Positions 1 through 7,714 of a stretch of 64,000 nt of DNA are shown piece by piece. Source of the DNA: Lachnospiraceae bacterium. Lineage in GTDB: Bacteria > Bacillota > Clostridia > Lachnospirales > Lachnospiraceae. Both the position numbers and the translations under genes were made by a program. Below the pieces are notes generated by a model. It saw nothing but the letters and a program-made list of their open reading frames with translations, did no database searches and was not told the DNA's origin. The stretch is taken from contig JAJQDE010000024.1 of assembly GCA_021202335.1 (NCBI GenBank), positions 62,001 through 126,000 of the forward strand. Direction: 5' to 3'. How positions within the stretch are numbered: the stretch's first letter is position 1; every line of letters starts with the position of its first letter.

Positions 1-1071
1 TTCCTTGCGAGGGAATTTATGAGGATAGGGCATAGTGTGACGGTGCTTACCGCAGGGCTTGGCGGGCGGCAGGATGAGGAAACTACCGCCAGTGGCGCTG
101 TGATAAAAAAAGTGAAGTGCAAACGGAAAAGCGAGGCGAGCAGCAGTTTTGCAGAGATGCTTTCATTTCTCGTGTCTGCATGGAAGCAAGCAGGAAAGCT
201 CGTCAGAAAAAATAATTATGATTTTTGCATTGCTTTTTTTGGTATACCTAGCGGACCGCTTGCTCTTTATTTAAAAAAGAGATATAAGCTGCCTTACCTT
301 ATAAGGTCGGGCGGCGGAGATATTCCGGGGGCACAAAAGAGGTTTGCCGCAGTTTATAAGGTTATTGCACCGATATTGCGGAAAGTATGGAAGGAATCGG
401 AAGGCATAGTAGCAAACAGCGAAGGTCTTAAGAAGCGCGCTGCGCAGTTTGAAGACAGGTATCCTATATATGTGGTGGAAAATGGTGTCGATTCGGAATT
501 TTTTCATCCGGATGTTTCAAAACGGTATGCAAATTGCATTAATATATTGTTTGTGTCAAGGCTTATAGAGGGTAAGGGATTGCAATTTGTCATACCCAAG
601 ATTATGGACATTCAAAGGGCTGTATTTGAAAGAACAGGTAGAAGCATATGCCTTACAGTAGTTGGAGATGGTCCATACAAAGAAGATTTAGAAAGGCTTG
701 TAAGCGAATTTAAGTGCAGTGAATTGGTGAAATTTGTGGGAAAGAAAGATAAGGAACACACGGCTGACATTTATCAAGCGGCAGATTTGTTTATTCTGCC
801 TTCTCTTTCTGAAGGAATGCCAAATGTGGTCTTGGAGGCAATGTCGAGCGGACTTCCGATAATCATGACGCCGTGCGAGGGCAGCGGTGAACTGGTTACG
901 GATAACGGATATATATCAGATATTGACGGGTTTGCTGATAAGATTATAGATTTGTGCGTGAACAATGAGTTAAGGTATAAAATGGGCGAAAACAGTGTAA
1001 ATGCGGTGAAGGAGCGGTTTAATTGGCATAGAACGGCGGAGGCTTATATTAGGCTTATTCAAAAAGCCTGA
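1..1071 (+). CDS. GT4 family glycosyltransferase (5' end outside window)
   Basis: Retaining GT-B glycosyltransferase of family GT4, expected to act at the cytoplasmic face on a lipid-linked glycan. The frame is open from base 1, and the codons before the first ATG (19) still fit the family N-terminus (an aLa+eF segment just before GHSVTVLT), so the true start lies upstream. Counting from the ATG at 19, the donor-domain EX7E pair is E265 and E273 within SLSEGMPNVVLEAMSSGLP, and the linker region has VVENGVDSEFF. It ends 27 bp before the flippase gene and shares that gene's AT-rich composition. The acceptor and sugar cannot be told from sequence. Confidence 0.9.
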   Translation, partial: FLAREFMRIGHSVTVLTAGLGGRQDEETTASGAVIKKVKCKRKSEASSSFAEMLSFLVSAWKQAGKLVRKNNYDFCIAFFGIPSGPLALYLKKRYKLPYLIRSGGGDIPGAQKRFAAVYKVIAPILRKVWKESEGIVANSEGLKKRAAQFEDRYPIYVVENGVDSEFFHPDVSKRYANCINILFVSRLIEGKGLQFVIPKIMDIQRAVFERTGRSICLTVVGDGPYKEDLERLVSEFKCSELVKFVGKKDKEHTADIYQAADLFILPSLSEGMPNVVLEAMSSGLPIIMTPCEGSGELVTDNGYISDIDGFADKIIDLCVNNELRYKMGENSVNAVKERFNWHRTAEAYIRLIQKA

Positions 1072-1098
1072 CGGTGTGTGAGCTTGGAGTTGAGGAGA

Positions 1099-2517
1099 AT
1101 GAAAAGAGAAAAAGCGCTTGCGGTTAATACAATTATGCTTGGAATCGGCTATGTGGTGCCATTCGTGGTGAATATGCTGTTTTTGCCGGTGTATACGTCA
1201 AAGCTTAGTCAGGAAGAATATGGAATATATGATTTTATCAGTGTGATTTCTTCATTGCTGATTACAATTACCACGCTCCAGATAAAGCAAGCGGGTATGC
1301 GTTATCTGATGAAGTACAGAAACACAAATGAAGAAAAAGAAACGCAAAAGGTAATTACCAATGTATTATCGTTTGTGTTTGTTTCTTCTTTGCTCTTGTT
1401 CATTATAGTGCTGTTTGTACTCAGAGGATCGGATGGAGCCACAAGAGTGCTTATAGCTGTGTACTTTGCGGTACAGGTGCATGTTGATACGTTGAAACAG
1501 CTTATAAGAGGATTGGGGAAAAATAAAGAGTATGTGATAGGAGTAGTGGTACAAACACTCAGCAGCTTTCTTCTTGTAGTGGCTTTCCTTACATCTGATG
1601 GCGCAGGCTTGAATGGATTACTGTTTGCAAATGTTATTGCCTTTATTATGGCGGGTGTTTATTTAGGATATCAGGTGCCTGTCCATGTGAATTACAGTGT
1701 TAAGCTTGTTTCGGTTTCCTATATGTGCGGAATGCTTAAATTTTCTACACCTATTGTATTTAGCTCCATATCTATATGGATTGTGAAGCTATCAGACAGG
1801 CTTGTGGTAACATTCTTTTTGGGAGCGGCTTCAAACGGCATTTATTCTGTGGCTAATAAAATTCCAAACCTATTGTCGCAGGTGTTTGAGGTATTTAACC
1901 TTGCATGGCAGGAGAATGCTTCAATTACAATAGATGATAAGGATTCAGATGCTTATTATAGCAGGGTATTCAAGGCTATGTTTGCTATGCTGCTTGGCAT
2001 GGCGTGTGTGTTGGCAGGTATTATGCCGTTCATGTTTCAGTTGTTGGTTGATGATTCTTTTGATAGTGCTTATTATCAGGTGCCTATCTTAATTGCTGCT
2101 TTCTTTTTTGCAAGTCTTAATGGGTATTTTGGGAATATATACTTTGCACTGGAAAGACCGATAATAAATGCGTACTCGACTATTATCGGGGCGGTTATCA
2201 ATCTTGCGATATGTTTGGCGCTTATTAATAAAATTGGGATTTATGCGGCATCAATATCAACGCTTGTAAGTTATATGCTGATTACAGGGGTGAGATTTTT
2301 CACGGTGCTGAAATGGAAAAAAATGGATTATGATTATTTAAGCATAGTCGGAGGACTTGTAGTATTTTTTTTATTCTGCAGTGTGTGTTATGTTAGAAAT
2401 GCAGCGGTGTTAATTGTAAATGCGGCGATTGCGATTGCTTTTGCGGTTTTTATAAACAGGGAGTTTTTGCAGGAGTCAGTTAAACTGATTACAGCAAGGA
2501 TAGGGAGAAGAAAGTAA
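1099..2517 (+). CDS. Polysaccharide flippase (Wzx/MATE-like)
   Basis: A 472-residue protein made almost entirely of hydrophobic helices (roughly 12-14), of the polysaccharide biosynthesis/oligosaccharide flippase family. It would move undecaprenyl-linked repeat units across the membrane. The N-terminus (ALAVNTIMLGIGYVVPFVVN) is the typical first helix. I prefer ATG 1099 because GGAG at 1086-1089 lies 9 bases upstream; an in-frame GTG at 1078 has no ribosome site. It sits between two GT4 genes, 3 bp before the next, as expected in a Wzx/Wzy-type cluster. No Wzy polymerase is visible in the window. Confidence 0.88.
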   Translation: MKREKALAVNTIMLGIGYVVPFVVNMLFLPVYTSKLSQEEYGIYDFISVISSLLITITTLQIKQAGMRYLMKYRNTNEEKETQKVITNVLSFVFVSSLLLFIIVLFVLRGSDGATRVLIAVYFAVQVHVDTLKQLIRGLGKNKEYVIGVVVQTLSSFLLVVAFLTSDGAGLNGLLFANVIAFIMAGVYLGYQVPVHVNYSVKLVSVSYMCGMLKFSTPIVFSSISIWIVKLSDRLVVTFFLGAASNGIYSVANKIPNLLSQVFEVFNLAWQENASITIDDKDSDAYYSRVFKAMFAMLLGMACVLAGIMPFMFQLLVDDSFDSAYYQVPILIAAFFFASLNGYFGNIYFALERPIINAYSTIIGAVINLAICLALINKIGIYAASISTLVSYMLITGVRFFTVLKWKKMDYDYLSIVGGLVVFFLFCSVCYVRNAAVLIVNAAIAIAFAVFINREFLQESVKLITARIGRRK

Positions 2518-2520
2518 GCC

Positions 2521-3705
2521 ATGAAAAAAATATTATTTTTGATTTCCTCATTGCGTGGCGGCGGAGCGGAAAGGGCATTGTCTAATATTACTTTGGCTAT
2601 GCCTGATGATGTGGAGTTTGACATATTGGTAAATTTTACGACGGACAAGGATTATCCGCATAAAGGAAATGTTATTTCGCTCGATTTGCCTAAGAAAGAT
2701 AATTTCTCATTGCTATATCAAATAAGGGCATTTTTAAAAAGAATAGCAGTGCTTAGAAAAATGAAACGCAACAATAACTATGACGCGTGCATAAGTTTTA
2801 TGGACAGTGCCAATTTTGCCAATATTTTATCCGGGAAGAGGTGTTGTAAAGTAATTGTTTCAGTCAGAAACACGCTTTCGCAAAGTACGTCAGGAAAGTA
2901 CAAATATATTGTTAATCCCTTTGTACGAATACTATATCCGCATGCAGATAAGATAATAGCTTTGTCGAAAGGAACAGAATGGGATTTGGAAAAAAACTTT
3001 AAGCTGCGAAAACAAAAGCTGGGAACCATATATAACGGTTATAGCATTGCGGCAATTAAAAAAAGTACAGAGATGGAGAGCAGTGTATGGCTTGATGAAG
3101 ATTGCTTTTATTTTATTACGGTGGGAAGGCTGTGCAGGCAAAAAGGTCAATGGCATTTGATCAGAGCCTTCAGCAAGGTTGCTTCCGAGTTTCCGGAGTG
3201 CAGGCTTATCATTTGCGGACAGGGCGCTTATGAAGAAATGCTAAGAGAAACCGCAGTCAAATTTAATGTGAGTGATAAAGTGATTTTTACGGGATTTATA
3301 CGTAACACTTTTGCCGTTGCAAAAAAATGCAATGTATTTGTATTCCCATCTCTGTATGAAGGATTTGGAAATGTTATGATTGAAAACATGGCTTGCGGTT
3401 TACCGGTGATTGCTTCAGATTTCCGTTCGGGTGCAAGGGAAATTTTGGCTCCCGATACGGATTTCAGGTTTGAACAGACAGAGAGAATAGAAAAAGCTAA
3501 ATATGGAGTTATCGTGCCGGTCTGCTCCGGAAAAAAGCTTATTGATGAGCCTTTGGAAAAGGAAGAAAAGCTTTTGACCGAGGCGATGCTGGAGATGTAT
3601 GAAAATGAGGAACTGCGTAGTTATTACAGTAAAGCTTCCGTAGAGAGAGCTGAAGATTTTGATGTTTCGAAAGTTGTTTCACAATGGCTGGCGTTGTGTG
3701 AATAA
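2521..3705 (+). CDS. GT4 family glycosyltransferase
   Basis: GT-B glycosyltransferase of 394 residues. The N-terminal glycine-rich loop SSLRGGGAERAL (9-20) and the donor-site EX7E pair E280/E288 in SLYEGFGNVMIENMACGLPV mark it as GT4, of the type that adds hexose or N-acetylhexosamine to lipid-linked glycans. It starts 3 bp after the flippase stop and belongs to the same AT-rich unit. It ends at the start of a 290-base stretch without a convincing gene, so it is the last intact gene of this block. Confidence 0.9.
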   Translation: MKKILFLISSLRGGGAERALSNITLAMPDDVEFDILVNFTTDKDYPHKGNVISLDLPKKDNFSLLYQIRAFLKRIAVLRKMKRNNNYDACISFMDSANFANILSGKRCCKVIVSVRNTLSQSTSGKYKYIVNPFVRILYPHADKIIALSKGTEWDLEKNFKLRKQKLGTIYNGYSIAAIKKSTEMESSVWLDEDCFYFITVGRLCRQKGQWHLIRAFSKVASEFPECRLIICGQGAYEEMLRETAVKFNVSDKVIFTGFIRNTFAVAKKCNVFVFPSLYEGFGNVMIENMACGLPVIASDFRSGAREILAPDTDFRFEQTERIEKAKYGVIVPVCSGKKLIDEPLEKEEKLLTEAMLEMYENEELRSYYSKASVERAEDFDVSKVVSQWLALCE

Positions 3706-3998
3706 AATAGGTGTGTTGAAAAATGGATGTGTGCGGGACGATAAGGAGGAGAGGGCTAAGTTACGATGGGTAGTATCATAGAAGTACGGAGAAATTGTGG
3801 GGATAAGGGGATTGTTTTATTCATTCCATCTGTTATGGACACCCAACATGGAATATGCGATATGAAATGCCCTTAATGCCGGGAATGCCGCTATTGATTG
3901 GGGCAATGTGGTACTTATTGAAGAAAGACAATGAAGGTTAGGGAAAACGCCGCAACGATAATTTAAAGTTAAAATATCAAACAGGGAGGCGTATTAAG
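3706..3998. other. Intergenic stretch, probably decayed sequence
   Basis: No convincing gene. There is a strong purine-rich Shine-Dalgarno-like run (aaggaggagaggg, about 3742-3754) followed by a 36-codon open frame at 3766-3876 with no recognisable product. A second short frame ends around 3939 with a hydrophobic then charged tail (PLLIGAMWYLLKKDNEG). These look like remnants of a former gene. No clear terminator after the GT4 gene was found. Confidence 0.4.
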
Positions 3999-5678
3999 TT
4001 GAAGCGATTAAGACTTCCTATTGGGGTGGAGAATTTTGAGGAAATAAGGAAAGAGGAGTTGTATTATGTCGACAAAACAGGGTTGATTAAAGAGCTGTTT
4101 GAGAACTTCAGCAAGGCAACTCTTTTTACCCGTCCGAGACGTTTTGGGAAAAGCCTGAATATGAGTATGCTGAGGTGTTTTTTTGAAATCGGTACGGATA
4201 AGGGCATTTTTGACGGTTTGGCAATCTCAAGTGAGGAAAAGCTGTGTGCAAAGCATATGGGAAAGTATCCCGTAATATCCGTCAGCTTCAAGGATGTGGA
4301 AGGGGAAGATTTTGCGTCAGCCAAAGAGCAGCTGTGGATGGTCATATGGTATGAGGCGTGCAGGTTCACATGCCTTGAAACCAGTGAGAAGTTGAGCGAT
4401 GCGGAAAAAAAGGCTTATGACGGTCTGCTTTGCAAAACGGGAAATGTGGTTGAAGGACTGCGTTTGCTTTCAATGCTTCTCTGCAAGCATTACGGCAGTA
4501 AAACAGTTTTATTGATAGACGAGTATGATGTTCCGCTTGATAAGGCATACAAGAAAGGCTATTATGATGAGATGACCGGTCTGCTCCGACAGATGCTTCA
4601 TGCGGTCTTAAAAACAAACGATACGCTGCAGCTTGCCGTACTGACCGGGTGTCTGCGTATTTCAAGAGAAAGCATTTTTACCGGATTGAATAATTTAAAT
4701 GTGAATACCATTATTGACCCTCAATTCGACGAATGGTTTGGATTTACGGATGCGGAAGTCCGTTCCATGTTTGATTATTATGGATTAAATGACCACTATG
4801 CCAGAACAAAAGAGTGGTATGACGGATATCGTTTTGGGCAGGAAAATTTGTATTGCCCATGGGATGTGATTAATTGGGGCTATCATCTTTTAAGCGACTC
4901 TCAGGCGACACCTGGAAATTTTTGGGCAAATACAAGCAGCAACGATTTGATTATACGCCTGACAAAAGAAGCGGATGCGGATGCGAAGTCGGATATTGAG
5001 GCGCTTATTGCGGGAAAGACGGTATATAAATCTTTAATGCTTGACCTGACTTATCCTGAAATTGACGAGGAACCGGAATATTTGTGGAGCGTACTGTTTA
5101 CTACGGGATATCTGACTCAGCGCGGAATGAATGAGGATGGAGAATATGAGCTTGCTATTCCAAACAGGGAAATCTGCTCGATTTTTAAGGAAAAAATCGA
5201 CAAATGGTTTTCGGACAGGATAAAAAACGATACGGATGGACTTAAGGTATTTGCGGAAGCAATCATGAATGGTGATACGGCGGGAATTCAAGCATATCTG
5301 AATGACTGCATGGAAGACTCTATCAGCTTTCAGGACGGTGGAATGCTAAAGCTTCGCGAGAACTTTTATCACGGTATGCTTTTGGGGATGCTTAAAACCA
5401 ATAAATGCTGGCGTGTGCGTTCCAACCGCGAGGCGGGAGAGGGAAGATCCGATATTATTATAGAGCCTGTCCAAAAACGAAAAAACGACTATGCGGTTAT
5501 TATTGAGCTTAAGTATGCCAAAGAGGAAAAACAATTGGAGATAAAGGCTGTGGAAGCATTGGAACAGATAAAAAAGAGGCATTACGATGATTATTTTGGA
5601 GTAAATAGACCGTCAGACATCAAGCATTACGGTATCGCATTCTTCAAGAAGAAATGCAGGGTGATGCAGGGCAAATGA
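3999..5678 (+). CDS. AAA-ATPase-like / PD-(D/E)XK nuclease superfamily protein
   Basis: A 559-residue member of the family with an N-terminal AAA-ATPase-like domain and a C-terminal PDDEXK_9 domain, common in Clostridia and Bacteroidetes and of unknown function. Visible are the N-terminal ENFEEIRKEELYYVDKT signature, a P-loop-like RPRRFGKSLN (about residues 46-55), Walker B VLLIDEYD, and near the C-terminus GRSD followed by IIELKYA, the nuclease-type D...ExK pattern. A TTG start at 3999 is chosen because AGGGAGG (3982-3988) lies upstream and the first residues fit the family. Both flanks look decayed, suggesting insertion into the glycan cluster. A second family member lies at 45397. Confidence 0.85.
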   Translation: MKRLRLPIGVENFEEIRKEELYYVDKTGLIKELFENFSKATLFTRPRRFGKSLNMSMLRCFFEIGTDKGIFDGLAISSEEKLCAKHMGKYPVISVSFKDVEGEDFASAKEQLWMVIWYEACRFTCLETSEKLSDAEKKAYDGLLCKTGNVVEGLRLLSMLLCKHYGSKTVLLIDEYDVPLDKAYKKGYYDEMTGLLRQMLHAVLKTNDTLQLAVLTGCLRISRESIFTGLNNLNVNTIIDPQFDEWFGFTDAEVRSMFDYYGLNDHYARTKEWYDGYRFGQENLYCPWDVINWGYHLLSDSQATPGNFWANTSSNDLIIRLTKEADADAKSDIEALIAGKTVYKSLMLDLTYPEIDEEPEYLWSVLFTTGYLTQRGMNEDGEYELAIPNREICSIFKEKIDKWFSDRIKNDTDGLKVFAEAIMNGDTAGIQAYLNDCMEDSISFQDGGMLKLRENFYHGMLLGMLKTNKCWRVRSNREAGEGRSDIIIEPVQKRKNDYAVIIELKYAKEEKQLEIKAVEALEQIKKRHYDDYFGVNRPSDIKHYGIAFFKKKCRVMQGK

Positions 5679-5882
5679 GCAGATCGGTATAGCGTCAGAG
5701 CCGTAAGCGCCGGCGCTAACATATAATCCCGAAAACGCGTTGATGTACGCGCCGATGCTTGCATTTTATGCCGCAAGGGTTTATTATACCGAGGTAAGGA
5801 AAATGCCGGGCGGAGAGGGCTTTGCGTTCTTGCCGTTAATCAATGGCGGTACTTTTGGGAAGAATGAAATGGGGCGATTTAT
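5679..5882. other. Intergenic stretch with a possible gene remnant
   Basis: A plus-strand frame is open from about 5713 to a stop at 5895, overlapping the next gene start by 13 bases. From ATG 5743 it encodes about 50 residues (begins MYAPMLAFYAARVYY, contains GFAFLPLINGGTFGKNEMG). I recognise no family. It may be the 3' end of a gene that lost its front when the AAA-ATPase-like gene arrived, or a small protein. No promoter or terminator is evident. Confidence 0.35.
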
Positions 5883-7688
5883 ATGCAGGCTGTAATCCTG
5901 GCAGCGGGAATGGGAAAGCGGTTAAAGGAGCTGACCAGCGAGGCTGTAAAGTGTATGGTGAAGGTAAACGGCTCGGGCATGATAGACAGAATGCTGGGGT
6001 ATTTGGACAGGCTCGGGCTTTCGAGGATTGTTGTTGTGACAGGCTATGAGAGTAAAAAGCTTATGGCACATATTGACGCTCTTTCCGTATCGACTCCGAT
6101 AGAATATGTTGATAATGACATATATGACAGGACGAACAATATTTGGTCGCTGTGTCTTGCAAAGGATTATCTTCTGAAAGAGGACACGCTGCTTCTTGAG
6201 TCGGATCTTGTGTTTGAAGAGGCGGTTTTGAAAAAAATCATGGATAACCCTTATCCGAGTCTTGCGCTTGTCGACAAGTTTGAAAGCTGGATGGACGGTA
6301 CGGTGGTGACGCTTGACGAGCATGATGGCATAAAGGAATTTGTGTCAAAGCGGGAGTTTGATTTTGATAAGATTGACGAGTATTATAAGACGGTCAATAT
6401 CTATAAATTCAGCAGAGAGTTTTCAGAGCTTTATTATGTCCCGTTTTTGGAGGCGTATTGTAAGGCGATGGGGACAAACGAGTATTATGAGCAGGTTTTA
6501 AAGCTTATTGTATGCATGGACAATCCGCCGATAAAAGCAGTAAGGCTGGACGGCGAAAAATGGTATGAGATAGACGACGCACAGGATTTGGATATTGCGG
6601 AAACCGTTTTTTTGGAGGGCAGGTCAAAGCTTGAACGTTTACGGAAACGGCGCGGAGGCTATTGGCGTTATCCGAAGCTTTTGGATTATTGCAATCCCAC
6701 GAATCCCTTTTTCCCAAACAAAAGGCTTATGCATGAGCTGAAGTCGGGCTTTGAAACACTTGTTTGCCGACAGCCTTCGGGGATACAGGTTAATTCGCTT
6801 GTGGCGGCGAAAAGCTTTGGACTTAAAGAGGAGCAGACTGTCACGGGCAATGGCATTGATGAGCTTGTGAAAATTTTTATGCATATGTTTCCCGGAAAGC
6901 AGGGCGTGATTCATTCCTTCTTTGCCGGACATGACGACGCAGATACCGGGGGAGGGTGTTTGGAGTATATACCGGACAGTCCGGACTTTACATATACTGC
7001 GGATGAGATAATGAATTATTTTGAGGACAGGGAGATACAATCCCTGCTTCTTGCAAATCCTGATAAGCTTTCGGGAAATTACATTGGCAAGCCCGATTTG
7101 CTCCGCCTTGTAAAATGGGCGGCGGGGAAAGGAATAAGGCTTGTGATAGACGAGTCCTTTGCGGATTTTGCGGACGCGGCGGAGGATAAAACCCTTTTGG
7201 AGCAGGAGATTTTGAATCTCAATCCGCAGCTGCTGGTGGTAAAGAGCATATCGGATTCGTGCGGCGTGCCGGGGCTAAGGCTCGGAATTGCCGCGTCAGG
7301 GGACAGAAAGCTGATTGCGGAAATGAAAAAGGATGCGTCTATGTGGAACATAAATTCCCTTGCGGAGTTTTACATGCAGATTTTTGAGAAATATAAGGAT
7401 GCGTACCGCCGGGCGCTTTTGGAGTTTCAGGAAGTAAAGCGCAGCTTTATCGGAGAGCTTCAAAAAATTGAGTTTTTGCGCGTGCTTCCTTCACAGACGA
7501 ACTTTGTGCTGTGTAAGGTGCTTAAGCCGTACTCAAGCGGGGAGCTCGCGGTCAGACTGCTTGAGAGAAACATTTTGATAAAGGAGCTTTCGGACGATAT
7601 GGCTGTGAGCGATAAGCAGTATGTGAGGATTGCCGTCAGAAACGGGGACGATAACGAAAGGCTGCTTGACGCGCTGAAAAATCTGTAA
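5883..7688 (+). CDS. LicC/PntC-like cytidylyltransferase fused to an aminotransferase-like domain
   Basis: A 601-residue fusion. Residues 1-245 are a sugar-nucleotidyltransferase-like domain of the phosphocholine/aminoethylphosphonate cytidylyltransferase type: AVILAAGMGKRL (3-14), DRTNNIWSL (82-90), LLESDLVF (104-111), WYEIDDAQDL (227-236). Residues 258-601 are a fold-type-I aminotransferase domain of HisC/CobD type: NPTNP (271-275), DESF (423-426), GVPGLRLG (461-468). The lysine that should bind PLP is replaced by D458 (SISDSCGVPGLRLG), and the usual NPxNPSG reads NPDKLSG (392-398), so the domain is probably not a working transaminase. It would activate a phospho-alcohol or phosphonate as the CDP derivative for the next gene. 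GGGG at 5871-5874 supports ATG 5883. Confidence 0.82.
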   Translation: MQAVILAAGMGKRLKELTSEAVKCMVKVNGSGMIDRMLGYLDRLGLSRIVVVTGYESKKLMAHIDALSVSTPIEYVDNDIYDRTNNIWSLCLAKDYLLKEDTLLLESDLVFEEAVLKKIMDNPYPSLALVDKFESWMDGTVVTLDEHDGIKEFVSKREFDFDKIDEYYKTVNIYKFSREFSELYYVPFLEAYCKAMGTNEYYEQVLKLIVCMDNPPIKAVRLDGEKWYEIDDAQDLDIAETVFLEGRSKLERLRKRRGGYWRYPKLLDYCNPTNPFFPNKRLMHELKSGFETLVCRQPSGIQVNSLVAAKSFGLKEEQTVTGNGIDELVKIFMHMFPGKQGVIHSFFAGHDDADTGGGCLEYIPDSPDFTYTADEIMNYFEDREIQSLLLANPDKLSGNYIGKPDLLRLVKWAAGKGIRLVIDESFADFADAAEDKTLLEQEILNLNPQLLVVKSISDSCGVPGLRLGIAASGDRKLIAEMKKDASMWNINSLAEFYMQIFEKYKDAYRRALLEFQEVKRSFIGELQKIEFLRVLPSQTNFVLCKVLKPYSSGELAVRLLERNILIKELSDDMAVSDKQYVRIAVRNGDDNERLLDALKNL

Positions 7689-7714
7689 GGGACGATAGCA
7701 AATGGGGGTTGGCA

